From NCBI GenBank assembly GCA_903856725.1, contig CAIOCT010000122.1, forward strand, positions 1 through 38,896: a DNA stretch of 38,896 nucleotides, written 5' to 3'. A program made the position numbers and the translations under genes. Under the pieces are notes generated by a model. That model did not search any database. It saw only the letters and a program-made list of their open reading frames with translations, and had not been told where the DNA came from. Positions 1-7,913 of the stretch are shown in pieces (the stretch's first letter is position 1; each line of letters opens with the position of its first letter). This DNA is from an uncultured Verrucomicrobiota bacterium (GTDB taxonomy: Bacteria > Verrucomicrobiota > Verrucomicrobiia > Opitutales > Opitutaceae).

Positions 1-434
1 AGAGGTGAGAGGGGCACCGTTGTTGATTACTATCAACCCGGTGTTCGTCCTCAGTTCTCGCCCTTGGCGAAACAGAGGCGAAAGGTCTTAGGGCCGATCT
101 AGATCTCAGTTTTCCGATTTTCCACTTTCCCAAGTTTCATCTTTTCCTCCTCTGTCTTGTTCGCTCGGGATCTTCGTTTCTCCAGTTTCTACTTTCCCCA
201 GTTTCATCTTTTCCTCCCCCGCCCCCTTCGCGTCACTTCGCGTCCTTCGCGGTTAAAAATGTCTTGGTCGATCCAGATCTCCGTTTCCCAATTTCTATTT
301 TCCCAAGTTTCCTCTTTTCCTTCCCTGCCTCGTTCGTTTTTGCGCCTTCTGTGCCTTTTGTGGCCGGTTCAAAATCAGACGCCTGGCTTAAATTTTAACT
401 TTAAACTTAAACGAACGTACCCCTGCTGGCGCGC
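1..434. repeat. Repeat-rich intergenic region at the left edge
   Basis: No credible gene is visible. Bases 15-90 hold one copy of a composite hairpin repeat found again at 38731-38864. From about 91 to 330 there follow three degenerate copies of a 70-110 bp unit. Each unit starts near a GATCCAGATCTC-like block, runs through pyrimidine-rich GTTTCC/TTTCATCTTTTCCTCC stretches, and is followed in one copy by CTTCGCGTC-type repeats (about 225-255). The same unit lies in inverse orientation at 16403-16630. The last stretch (about 330-420) is AT-rich, and no hairpin terminator for the fliR operon was recognised in it. Confidence 0.7.
15..90 (+). repeat. Composite hairpin repeat, copy 1
   Basis: Two adjacent inverted repeats can be drawn. 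Hairpin A: CACCG (15-19) pairs with CGGTG (39-43) and GTTGAT (22-27) pairs with ATCAAC (32-37) around a TACT loop. Hairpin B: CCTC (49-52) pairs with GAGG (75-78), GTT (54-56) with AAC (71-73), and TCGCC (58-62) with GGCGA (66-70) around a CTT loop. The arrangement resembles bacterial REP/BIME-type elements, but the family is not one I can name. Confidence 0.75.
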
Positions 435-1187
435 TCACCTGGCGGGCAACAACGAGAGCATGTCGAGCGGCAAATTGGCAAATTCGCCGTAGAGATAACG
501 AGCGATCAATGCGCCGGAGCCAGACAGCAGCACGAGACCTGCCAATAAGCGGACGGAAAAACTGAGTACAAAAACATTCATCTTCGGCACCGCCCGGCCG
601 AGAACGGAAAAAGCCAGCGTGACGAGAAAATTCATCGCGATAAACGGTGCGGCAATGCGCAGTCCGAGTTCGAGCACATGGCCTGTTGCTTGAATAAAAA
701 ATTCAGGAGCACCCGCCTGAAAGGCAGCGTGCCCCGGCGCCGCCAACCGGAAACTGCGCGCGAAGGCAGTGATCGCCGTGAGATGGCCCCCGAGCAGAAA
801 AAATAAAACGCCAGCGAACGTGCCGAGAAAAGCGGCCAGTGGTTCATGCGACGGCTCAGGAATTCCCAGTCCGGGCGAAGCAGAAAAGCCAATCTCCGAG
901 GTAATAATGCGGCCGGCCATTTCCACCGCCGCAAATGCGAGGCGACCAATAAAGCCCATCGCCAACCCTAGGATGATCTCCCCCGCGGCGGCCAAAGCCA
1001 ATTCGCCTTGGCCAAGGGGGATCTGTGCGGGTGGGACGATTCCCGCCACCAATGTAGCCAAACAAGCGCCGAGGCCCACGCGCATCATGATCGGTAACGG
1101 ACGACCCGCCAGCGTGGGCAACAGCATCACGATGCCGAACGAACGCAGCAGCACCATCATCCAGGTGAGCAAATATTCCAAACTCAT
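435..1187 (-). CDS. fliR: Flagellar biosynthesis protein FliR
   Basis: FliR is an integral membrane component of the flagellar type III export gate, with FliP and FliQ. The 250-residue product has the expected length and about six hydrophobic segments. It begins with a helix near residues 5-30 and carries conserved FliR-style stretches such as [17 protein letters not shown]. It is the last gene of the long minus-strand flagellar operon, 9 bases after fliQ. In many bacteria flhB follows fliR, or is fused to it. Here there is no fusion and the region beyond the stop is repeat DNA, so flhB and flhA must lie elsewhere. Family assignment is firm from sequence and position. Confidence 0.96.
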   Translation of the reverse strand: MSLEYLLTWMMVLLRSFGIVMLLPTLAGRPLPIMMRVGLGACLATLVAGIVPPAQIPLGQGELALAAAGEIILGLAMGFIGRLAFAAVEMAGRIITSEIGFSASPGLGIPEPSHEPLAAFLGTFAGVLFFLLGGHLTAITAFARSFRLAAPGHAAFQAGAPEFFIQATGHVLELGLRIAAPFIAMNFLVTLAFSVLGRAVPKMNVFVLSFSVRLLAGLVLLSGSGALIARYLYGEFANLPLDMLSLLPAR

Positions 1188-1196
1188 ACGCGCAAC

Positions 1197-1466
1197 CTAA
1201 CGGCCCATTGTGCCCATTCGCGTAATGAACGAAATGGTGAATTCGGAAAAGGCATGCAGCAGCCACGGCGTCAGCAACAAAAGAGCCCCCGCCAAGGCAA
1301 GGAGCTTCGGCGCAAATGACAAGGTCGGCTCCTGCAAACTAGTGACCGCTTGCAGCAAGCTCGTCACTAAACCAACGACCAACGCTACCCCGAGAAAGGG
1401 CATGATGACGTACAACGCAAAGACGATCGTCGTCTTGAAAATATCGGTCGCGAGTTCGGGATTCAT
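1197..1466 (-). CDS. fliQ: Flagellar biosynthesis protein FliQ
   Basis: This 89-residue protein with two transmembrane helices (about 14-38 and 53-75) matches the size and topology of FliQ, which wraps around the FliP/FliR core of the export gate. The TSLLQAVTSLQEPTLSFAPK stretch between the helices is typical of the FliQ/SctS family. It lies between fliP (6 bases upstream) and fliR, the canonical P-Q-R order. Nothing is unusual. Confidence 0.96.
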   Translation of the reverse strand: MNPELATDIFKTTIVFALYVIMPFLGVALVVGLVTSLLQAVTSLQEPTLSFAPKLLALAGALLLLTPWLLHAFSEFTISFITRMGTMGR

Positions 1467-1472
1467 GCAAAA

Positions 1473-2282
1473 TTAATTGGTGAAACTTTGCACGAGGGCC
1501 CGCACGACCAAGTGCCAGCCATCCACCAAGACAAAGAGCAGTAATTTAAAGGGTAACGCGACGGCCACAGGAGGCATCATCATCATGCCGAGCGCCATGA
1601 GCACCGATGACACCAGAAAATCGATCACAAGGAAGGGCAGAAAAAGTAAAAACCCCATTTGAAACGAGGTTTGGAGTTCACTCACCACGAATGCGGGCAC
1701 CACAACGCGCATTGAAATATCTTTCACCGCGGTAGGGCCATAGCCACCGAGCTCAAGAAAATACTCCAAGTCACGGGCACGGGTTTGCTTCAACATGAAT
1801 TCTTTTAACGGCACGGAGGCGCGATCGAGTGCGTCGACCGAAGTCATTTTACCAGCAAGATAAGGCTGGATGGCCTCACCGTTCATGCGGTCAAACACGG
1901 GACCCATAATGAAGAATGTCAAAAAAATGGAAAGCCCGACTATAATTTGATTCGACGGCGCGCTCGGTACGCCGAGGGCCGTGCGTACAAAGCCGAGCAC
2001 GATCACGATTCGAGTAAAACTGGTCATGAGCAGCACGATCGATGGGGCGAGCGTGAGGAGCGTCATCAAGATCACAATCTGCACCGCGACACTCACGTCC
2101 CCACCCTTCGATTGGCCTTCGAGGCCAATGGTTAAATGCAAGGGATCGGCCTTGGTGGCCACAGGGGCGCTCGGGAGCACGCCCGGCATGAGTGGCGTGA
2201 TCTGCGCCTGGCCTAACGGCGCAGCGAGGCCGAGCGTGAAGAGGGCGGCGAGCCCGGCGAAAAATAAGCGACCGCGTTTCAT
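1473..2282 (-). CDS. fliP: Flagellar biosynthesis protein FliP
   Basis: FliP forms the main ring of the flagellar export gate. The 269-residue product starts with a cleavable-looking signal peptide (RGRLFFAGLAALFTLGLA, followed by a short proline-rich linker), as in many FliP proteins. Four hydrophobic helices follow. Family hallmarks are visible: LTLAPSIVLLMTSFTRIVIV, QIIVGLSIFLTFFIMGP, and the C-terminal region with the MALGMMMMPP motif. The start overlaps the end of fliO by 4 bases (ATGA), suggesting translational coupling. Confidence 0.97.
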   Translation of the reverse strand: MKRGRLFFAGLAALFTLGLAAPLGQAQITPLMPGVLPSAPVATKADPLHLTIGLEGQSKGGDVSVAVQIVILMTLLTLAPSIVLLMTSFTRIVIVLGFVRTALGVPSAPSNQIIVGLSIFLTFFIMGPVFDRMNGEAIQPYLAGKMTSVDALDRASVPLKEFMLKQTRARDLEYFLELGGYGPTAVKDISMRVVVPAFVVSELQTSFQMGFLLFLPFLVIDFLVSSVLMALGMMMMPPVAVALPFKLLLFVLVDGWHLVVRALVQSFTN

Positions 2283-2716
2283 AAGGCGGGCGGAGCGGTT
2301 GGTCCGGTGAGTGGCGTCAGGAGTTCAATGCGCCCCGGGCATACACTGAGCAGGAATTTTTTATCCTCATAAGCTGCGACCACGAGAAATTGGCGATTAC
2401 CGAGCGACTTCGTTTCGCTGATAATTAATTTACGGGACACTGCCGAGCGCGGGTCACCACGTCCCCGCCAGAAAAGCCAGCCCCCGACGCCGGCGAGCGC
2501 GACGGCCAAGAGCAGACCAGTCGCATAGTTGGTCGAATGTCCGGGCGTCGACTCTGCGGGGACGCCTGCGCTTCGCGGATACAAGACCGTCCCCGCTGTC
2601 GGTATTTTATCGTCGGCCGCGCGTGCGACCACCACGAGGCCGGCAAAGAAGCCCACGCATAAGAAGCGCATCCAGGCCCGCCATCCGGCGGTTAGAAAAA
2701 GTGGAGAAGAGACCAT
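2279..2716 (-). CDS. fliO: Flagellar biosynthesis protein FliO-like
   Basis: FliO is a poorly conserved membrane protein that helps assemble the FliP ring. The product has 145 residues. It has an N-terminal hydrophobic segment ending VVVARAADDK that looks like a signal peptide, a short linker, a second membrane helix (GLLLAVALAGVGGWLFW), and a small cytoplasmic domain with the FliO-like pattern KSLGNRQFLVVAAYEDKKFL. It sits between fliN and fliP and overlaps fliP by 4 bases. An internal ATG at 2671 would give a more typical signal peptide start, so the true start is uncertain. The assignment relies on topology plus position. Confidence 0.88.
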   Translation of the reverse strand: MVSSPLFLTAGWRAWMRFLCVGFFAGLVVVARAADDKIPTAGTVLYPRSAGVPAESTPGHSTNYATGLLLAVALAGVGGWLFWRGRGDPRSAVSRKLIISETKSLGNRQFLVVAAYEDKKFLLSVCPGRIELLTPLTGPTAPPAL

Positions 2717-2742
2717 TTAAAATAAGGCGTTGAGCGCTCGGC

Positions 2743-3012
2743 TCAGAGCACGGGTTTAATGCTGCCGACAAGCTCGGTTATTTTAATCCCGAAGTTGTCT
2801 GCAACGACGACGACTTCGCCGTAGGCCACGAGCTTTTCATTAACGTAGAGGCCAACGGGGTCGCTGGCATTCTGGGCTAGTTGCACAACGGACCCCGGCG
2901 CCAGCGCGAGTACTTCGCGCATGGGCAGCTGGCATGAGCCAAGCTGCACGGTTACTTTCACCTTAACATCGAGTACGATATCAAGCGTTCGTTCGTCCAT
3001 CTGAGTTGCCAT
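2743..3012 (-). CDS. fliN: Flagellar motor switch protein FliN
   Basis: This short 89-residue FliN consists almost wholly of the SpoA/C-ring domain: LDVKVKVTVQLGS, MREVLALAPGSVVQL, DPVGLYVNEKLVAYGEVVVV, GIKITELV. With FliM it forms the lower C ring, which binds export cargo and sets rotation direction. There is no long N-terminal extension. The reading frame overlaps the 3' end of fliM by 32 bases, or 20 if the ATG at 3000 is used. An overlap of this size is longer than the 4-base overlaps typical of this operon. Confidence 0.95.
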   Translation of the reverse strand: MATQMDERTLDIVLDVKVKVTVQLGSCQLPMREVLALAPGSVVQLAQNASDPVGLYVNEKLVAYGEVVVVADNFGIKITELVGSIKPVL

Positions 3013-4006
3013 GGTGTAGATCCCCCGGAGTAAGTGGTTTAATTAAGGTGACGGCGATGCGCTCGGCTTCGAGGCCGACCGCACCGGTAAATTTAAGAGT
3101 GCCATTGAGCAGCACGTGAGTGTTTTGCAATTGGGCCGCCGGCATTTCTAAAACATCCCCCACTCGCAGACTAAAAATTTCACGCAGGCTTAACTCAAAT
3201 GCGGGCCATTCGGCGCGGACCGGTACCGTAATTCCATCGTAAGCGGGCTGCCAGGCAGGCGCCTGCTCCTTCGCGACACAGGCGATCGCCTGCGACCGGT
3301 TTCCCTGTCTTTTTTTCAACAGAGGCTCGAGCATACTATAAGGCACGGCAAACTGGAGTTGCTCGCGGCATTCGCCAAAATGAGCGGCCAAGGTGAGGAC
3401 CAACAGGCTAGTCTGAGCCGCCGAAGTTTGTAGAAAATCGCCATTACTTTCATGTCCGATAATGAGAGGCTGCAGCGCTTGCTCAGGTTGCCATTGGCTC
3501 GCCCATTCCTCGAGCATGAGTTGGGTCACATCTTCCAGCAGCGCGACTTCGATTTCGGTCAGGGCTCGGGCGGTCTGTCCGGTGGTGCCACGCCCCCCGA
3601 GTAGGCGATCGGCGATGGTGAGAGCCAGCGGTGACGGCAGGGCCAGTATACCCACGCCGAGCAAAGGCTCTGCCTTAAAAAGAGTGAGCGGGGTCGGGTT
3701 CGCCAGCGTCGCCGTAAATTTCGCGAACGGCATCAGGGTTAATTCCTCAAGCTGCAGGCTGAGCTCCATCCGCAAGAAAAGGGATAGGCGCGCGCTGAGG
3801 TACCTAATAAAATCCTCTTGAGCAAGGCGGAGGCGAGTCAGCTCCTGCTGCGACAAAAAAATTGGCTGCCGGAAATCATAAGCGGCGACGGTCAATTTCT
3901 CGCCAGCGTTCACGCGCTGCCCATTCGAGCGCAGTACATGCGCCGCAGGCGCAGTGATCGGCGGCGGTAAAACCTCCGCGGCAGGCAAAGATGAGTCGTC
4001 AGCCAT
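2981..4006 (-). CDS. fliM: Flagellar motor switch protein FliM
   Basis: This C-ring protein links FliG to FliN. The 341-residue product shows the FliM middle domain (YDFRQP near residue 44, the glycine-rich GGRG after ADRLL, and the LTEIE helix) and a C-terminal SpoA domain (FSLRVGDVLEMP, NTHVLLNGTLKFTGAVG). The usual N-terminal CheY-P-binding peptide (consensus LSQxEIDxLL) is not recognisable. The first 40 residues are an alanine- and proline-rich segment instead. The fliL stop lies 9 bases upstream of the start. The 3' end runs into fliN. Confidence 0.94.
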   Translation of the reverse strand: MADDSSLPAAEVLPPPITAPAAHVLRSNGQRVNAGEKLTVAAYDFRQPIFLSQQELTRLRLAQEDFIRYLSARLSLFLRMELSLQLEELTLMPFAKFTATLANPTPLTLFKAEPLLGVGILALPSPLALTIADRLLGGRGTTGQTARALTEIEVALLEDVTQLMLEEWASQWQPEQALQPLIIGHESNGDFLQTSAAQTSLLVLTLAAHFGECREQLQFAVPYSMLEPLLKKRQGNRSQAIACVAKEQAPAWQPAYDGITVPVRAEWPAFELSLREIFSLRVGDVLEMPAAQLQNTHVLLNGTLKFTGAVGLEAERIAVTLIKPLTPGDLHHGNSDGRTNA

Positions 4007-4015
4007 CGCAGTTAA

Positions 4016-4615
4016 TTATTGGACGACGAAGTCAGAAAAATAGACCTGTTCAGCCACGCGTTTGCCCAGCGCTTGATTGTAAGCTTGGACAAGTTTTTCG
4101 CGCAGAATATTTTTAGAGCCCGGTTCTTCGAGATCGGCTAGCGATAAAGACGACAGCACGTTGAGGGTGATATCGGTCAACTTGGCTTTCTGGCTCTCAA
4201 AAGTGGCTTTGATGGTGGCATCCGCCCCGGTGACCAAGAACGTTGTCTTGAGGTACCGAGTGCCCATCGTACCGGAGAGGTTCACGACGACATTCTGAAA
4301 TTCATAATTGGCCGGATTACCGCCCTCTTTGCCGTGTTCCTTACCCTCTTTAGCGCCCTCGGCTTTCGCCTCAGGAGCCGCGGCTTCATGTTTTTCTGCC
4401 GTATCGCCTGACTTAATAGCTGTTAATTTTTTCTGCAGGCGGGGCAGCAAGACATACTCAGCGACGGCCCACGTGAGGACTGGAGCCAGCACGAGAGCGG
4501 CGATGACGGGAAGCCAAGGGGCGAGCGCAGAACTTTTTGCGACAACCGCTGGGGTAGCGTCCGCAGCGGGCGTTGGTGCGGCCGCGGCGGGCGGAGTTTC
4601 AGATTTAGTCGCCAT
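4016..4615 (-). CDS. fliL: Flagellar basal body-associated protein FliL
   Basis: FliL is a single-pass inner membrane protein that surrounds the stator units and supports torque. The 199-residue product has an Ala/Pro-rich cytoplasmic N-terminus, one transmembrane helix (about 32-52), and a Lys/Glu/Ala-rich low-complexity linker (about 60-100). The C-terminal periplasmic FliL domain follows (NVVVNLSGTMGTRYLKTTF and a C-terminal VAEQVYFSDFVVQ). It lies between flgE and fliM, the common order in fla operons. The linker is rather long for the family; otherwise it is ordinary. Confidence 0.95.
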   Translation of the reverse strand: MATKSETPPAAAAPTPAADATPAVVAKSSALAPWLPVIAALVLAPVLTWAVAEYVLLPRLQKKLTAIKSGDTAEKHEAAAPEAKAEGAKEGKEHGKEGGNPANYEFQNVVVNLSGTMGTRYLKTTFLVTGADATIKATFESQKAKLTDITLNVLSSLSLADLEEPGSKNILREKLVQAYNQALGKRVAEQVYFSDFVVQ

Positions 4616-4634
4616 AATAAAAAGCCGTGAGCGA

Positions 4635-5510
4635 TTAGCGCTTCAGGTTAACGATATCCTCGAGAATCGTGTCGGATACTGTGATCAGCCGAGAGCCCGC
4701 TTGGAAGCTGCGCTGCGTGGTAATCAAACTCGAAAATTGCTCGGTCAGATCGACGTTCGAGAGTTCAACCGTGCCAGACTGAATCGAGCCGAGGCCATTA
4801 GCGCCGGGGGCATTACCCGTCCCGACCTGGAAGGCGAAGCTCCCGCTCGCGGCTCCGACGGGGCCTGCCGCCAACATACCCGAGAAAAGATTGCTGCCTT
4901 CTTTAACCAAGGCGGACTGATCAGTAAAATTCTGCAATAAGACCTGATTGGTGGTGGCAGAACTGCCGTCGGAATAAAATTCGATGACGTTGCCGTTCTT
5001 GTCGAAGCTCACTGACTGCAACTCTGCGCCCACGGGAGGCGTACCCAAAGTGATATCGCCGACGGTCCCGAGACCATCGCCGGTGAGACCCTGCACGCGG
5101 TAGCCCTGACTATTAACGAGCTTGCCTTGGTCATCCCAACGGAAGCTGCCGTCACGCGTAACAAACTCGGTGCCATCACCCGAATTTTTGACGTGAAAAT
5201 AACCCTCGCCGGAGACGCCGAGATCGGAACTCCGCCCGGTCGTCTGGAGTGAGCCTTGAGAAAAATTAGTGCTGATGCCGCCGAGCTTTACGCCCGTGCC
5301 GACGGCAAGCGCCTCAGTATTGGTTGCCGTCGCCGAGGAAGGTGCCGAGCGCTGGAGAATATTGCTAAAAGTATCGGAGTAAGCCGCCGAACTACTCTTG
5401 TAGCCGGAGGTGTTTACATTGGCGATATTGTTACCGATGACTTCGAGACCTTTCATGAAGGTGCGGAGCGCGCTGACGCCGCTGCCGAGAGTGCCGATGA
5501 GAGTAGACAT
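4635..5510 (-). CDS. flgE: Flagellar hook protein FlgE (short form)
   Basis: This is a rod/hook family protein. The N-terminal D0 helix contains VIGNNIANVNTSGYKSSS and the C-terminal D0 helix contains SSLITTQRSFQAGSRLITVSDTIL. Central stretches (GYFHVKN, FVTRDGSFRWDDQGKLVNSQGYRVQG) match the D1 region shared by FlgE, FlgF and FlgG. At 291 residues it is shorter than the roughly 400 residues of well-studied FlgE proteins, so outer-domain material is reduced. Position directly after the hook cap gene flgD argues for FlgE. FlgF or FlgG cannot be fully excluded from sequence alone, but those normally sit with other rod genes. Confidence 0.85.
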   Translation of the reverse strand: MSTLIGTLGSGVSALRTFMKGLEVIGNNIANVNTSGYKSSSAAYSDTFSNILQRSAPSSATATNTEALAVGTGVKLGGISTNFSQGSLQTTGRSSDLGVSGEGYFHVKNSGDGTEFVTRDGSFRWDDQGKLVNSQGYRVQGLTGDGLGTVGDITLGTPPVGAELQSVSFDKNGNVIEFYSDGSSATTNQVLLQNFTDQSALVKEGSNLFSGMLAAGPVGAASGSFAFQVGTGNAPGANGLGSIQSGTVELSNVDLTEQFSSLITTQRSFQAGSRLITVSDTILEDIVNLKR

Positions 5511-5530
5511 GGAATGGTTGGGTTAGAGGA

Positions 5531-5983
5531 TTAGACGCTGGGATTAGCTGGGAGAGAATTTGCCGTAGAGGCTGGCGCCGGCTGCACCAAGAGCACGGCG
5601 GACAAGGGATACGTGACGCCGCCCACCACGATGCTCGGGCCGTCTTTATTAATCTGCACTGCGCTAACGAGGCCGTTCACTGTGCCGCCCTTGCCGGTGT
5701 CGACGGTGACTTGTTGACCGAGATAAGTATTAGCGGTCGCGAGTTGCTGACCGGTGCTGAGCTTCGCCATTTCCGTGGTTAGGCTTTGCGATTGCTGCAG
5801 CGCGGTGAACTGAGCCATTTGGGAAATAAACGCCGTATCTTCCATCGGCTTCATCGGATCCTGACTCTTAAATTGCACGGCTAAGAGTTTCATGAAATCA
5901 GCCGAGCCCAGGGTCTTGGGTGTCACCACGGATGCCGCAGTGGGCTGGGTGCTGGTAAAAGAATTAATCGAGGAGATTGGCAT
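5531..5983 (-). CDS. flgD: Flagellar hook capping protein FlgD
   Basis: FlgD caps the growing hook and directs FlgE polymerisation. From the ATG at 5983 the product has 150 residues and begins MPISSINSFT. The conserved FlgD core is clear: LGSADFMKLLAVQFKSQDPM, TAFISQMAQFTALQQ, and a C-terminal part with LGQQVTVDTGKGGTVNGLVSAVQ. It is a compact FlgD lacking much of the Ig-like/tudor region of longer homologues. The frame is open further upstream, but that extension overlaps fliK and looks non-coding. The start lies 7 bases after the fliK stop. Confidence 0.94.
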   Translation of the reverse strand: MPISSINSFTSTQPTAASVVTPKTLGSADFMKLLAVQFKSQDPMKPMEDTAFISQMAQFTALQQSQSLTTEMAKLSTGQQLATANTYLGQQVTVDTGKGGTVNGLVSAVQINKDGPSIVVGGVTYPLSAVLLVQPAPASTANSLPANPSV

Positions 5984-5990
5984 AAATAAT

Positions 5991-7214
5991 TTAGGCGAAG
6001 GCGTGGAGGAGTGAAAGTGACGGAGTCGCAGTCCCGGTCGGGGCTGCGGCGACAACTCCCTGAGCAGACGAGCCAGAGCGTTTCGTCGCGGCACCCCGAG
6101 CAGGTGCAGGAGCCGGGCGATCCTGAGGATGACCCGAATTAAGTGAGCTAAAATCTGGGGAGCGATCAGCGCTCGCACCGAAGACTGGCGGGGCAACGTT
6201 GAGTTCGCGGCTAACGACTGGGGGAATCGCAGACTGCCACTCATGCGCGAGGGCGGCGCGTAACTCAGTGGAATCTGTGCGGAAGAAAGTGTGCAAGGTA
6301 CCTTCGCGCCATTCCACTCGGACGCCGAGGTCGTCACCCCCAACCTGAAACTGAAGATCAACCCGCGAGGCAGCCCCGCTCGCGCGATGCTCGAGCGATT
6401 CAATCGCGGCAACTACAGCCGCGAGGGTCTCACGCACGGCCGCTACTGGCGCTGGCGCCTCGACGGACGCGGTGAAGGTAGCTGGCGGCGTGAGCGAGTG
6501 AGTAAAGGCACCAACCGCAAGCCCCGCCGCAGCGGGTTTAGAGTGGTTCGTGGGATTGAAAATCATCGGAGCCATCTCCTTAGCAACACGAGTGCCAACC
6601 GGAACTGATGCATCGTTAAACGACGTATGATCAGCGAGTAGAAAATCTTTTTTATCTAAATGATTCAGTGCATCTGCTTTCGAAGCCATGAGTTCGAGCC
6701 CAGCGGCAATTTTTTCCTCACGAAGTGCAACGCGCGCCGCTTTAATGTTTTCTTGAAGCGGCAGCTCCAGCCCGGCACCCCGAGCCGACTCGGCGGTGAC
6801 AGCACTCAACGCGTCAACAGGCGGATTAACGGCCTGAGTTAAATCAACCGCACTTGCCTCAGGCACGTCGGCGGGATCGACAGCCAAGGCAGCAGGTGCC
6901 GCAGGCGGGTTTGCGGTGAGCGCATCACCCGCTGCAGCAGATGGACCCAAGGGAGACAGGCCCCATTGCCACGAGCCAACTGGCACGGGCGGTAGATTCG
7001 GATTGAGCCAACTCGCCGCGAGCAACGCGGCGGCTTCTTCAGCCACGGGATCTGTTTCGGACTTTACCGCTGTGGCTGCATCAGCCTCAGCCTGAGGCAA
7101 AAGTTGGGCGAAAGATTCCTCGGGAGCATTGGTTGAGGACGCCGCAGGGAGGCCAATAAGGGCATCCGCGGGAGCGGCGGAGAGTTCGGATAAAACAGAA
7201 AGAGATAATTGCAT
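5991..7214 (-). CDS. fliK: Flagellar hook-length control protein FliK
   Basis: The 407-residue product is Ala/Pro-rich and poorly conserved over about 280 residues, as expected for a secreted molecular ruler. It then shows a Flg_hook-type C-terminal core (VDLQFQVGGDDLGVRVEW, GTLHTFFRTDSTELRAAL) that would interact with FlhB to switch export specificity. The tail is again low complexity. Position just before flgD and flgE fits. I chose the ATG at 7214; a GTG at 7244 in the same frame would add 10 residues and cannot be ruled out. Confidence 0.88.
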   Translation of the reverse strand: MQLSLSVLSELSAAPADALIGLPAASSTNAPEESFAQLLPQAEADAATAVKSETDPVAEEAAALLAASWLNPNLPPVPVGSWQWGLSPLGPSAAAGDALTANPPAAPAALAVDPADVPEASAVDLTQAVNPPVDALSAVTAESARGAGLELPLQENIKAARVALREEKIAAGLELMASKADALNHLDKKDFLLADHTSFNDASVPVGTRVAKEMAPMIFNPTNHSKPAAAGLAVGAFTHSLTPPATFTASVEAPAPVAAVRETLAAVVAAIESLEHRASGAASRVDLQFQVGGDDLGVRVEWREGTLHTFFRTDSTELRAALAHEWQSAIPPVVSRELNVAPPVFGASADRSPDFSSLNSGHPQDRPAPAPARGAATKRSGSSAQGVVAAAPTGTATPSLSLLHAFA

Positions 7215-7298
7215 CGCATGTTTCCATCCGTGGAGAGCGACCACCCGATCCCTGGGTGGAAGATATTAAAAAAAGCCGAGAGACGGTGGACGGTAAGA

Positions 7299-7913
7299 TT
7301 AAGGATTTGTTGCGGGCTTGGATTTCATCAAGCGCAGGCGATCGGATAAGTGCGCGGCTCGCCGGGCTAAATTTTCAGGGGCGGTGGTCCGGCTCATTTG
7401 CTCAAAAATAGGCGCGACGATATCGGGTTTCATCATGGCGAGAATTTTCACGACCATGGTATCATCGAGTTCTTTAATAATCGCGACCGCGGCCATGGGT
7501 GAAAGATTGGTGTAGGTCTGAGCCAGCGTGCGGATATTTTTGGCCTCATCCGCGTTGATCTCGATCACCTTAGTCGCGATCTCAGTGCGCAGGCTCTCGA
7601 TTTCACTCCGCACTTTGTTAAGTTCTTGGCGCTCGGCCGCCAACTGAGTTTCGCGTTGCGCGAGTTGCTCTGTGCGCTGATGGAGCTGATCGCGCTCCCC
7701 TTTTAATTCTGTAGCCAGGTTTTCGATTTCAATAGTCCAGAAATTCCAACCCCGCTCCCTGGCTTCGACCGGCAAGGCATCATGGTGCGGCACTAAGCTC
7801 ACCGCATGTTCAAGTGCGACCACGGCCGAGCGCCAGACCAGAGACAGGCCTAGCCCCACCCCAACCAATAAGGCGAGCGCCGCCGCAATATAGGGATTAG
7901 CTAATTTATTCAT
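7299..7913 (-). CDS. MotE/MgtE-N-like flagellar membrane protein
   Basis: The 204-residue protein has an N-terminal membrane helix (about 8-31), a long Glu/Gln-rich coiled coil (about 65-122), and a C-terminal helical domain. That domain contains LSPMAAVAIIKELDDTMVVKILAMM, a pattern of the MgtE-N/FliG-N-like domain of MotE, which stabilises MotC in alphaproteobacteria. Similar genes lie near fliJ/fliK in several phyla. The start shares one base with the fliJ stop (TAATG). Function here is inferred: a periplasmic or inner-membrane partner of the stator or export apparatus. No motA or motB is present in the window. Confidence 0.75.
   Translation of the reverse strand: MNKLANPYIAAALALLVGVGLGLSLVWRSAVVALEHAVSLVPHHDALPVEARERGWNFWTIEIENLATELKGERDQLHQRTEQLAQRETQLAAERQELNKVRSEIESLRTEIATKVIEINADEAKNIRTLAQTYTNLSPMAAVAIIKELDDTMVVKILAMMKPDIVAPIFEQMSRTTAPENLARRAAHLSDRLRLMKSKPATNP

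Noticed and set aside
157-492. Open frame of 111 codons at the left edge
   Set aside because: It translates the pyrimidine-rich repeat units into Phe/Ser/Arg/Leu low complexity and runs into the fliR 3' end.
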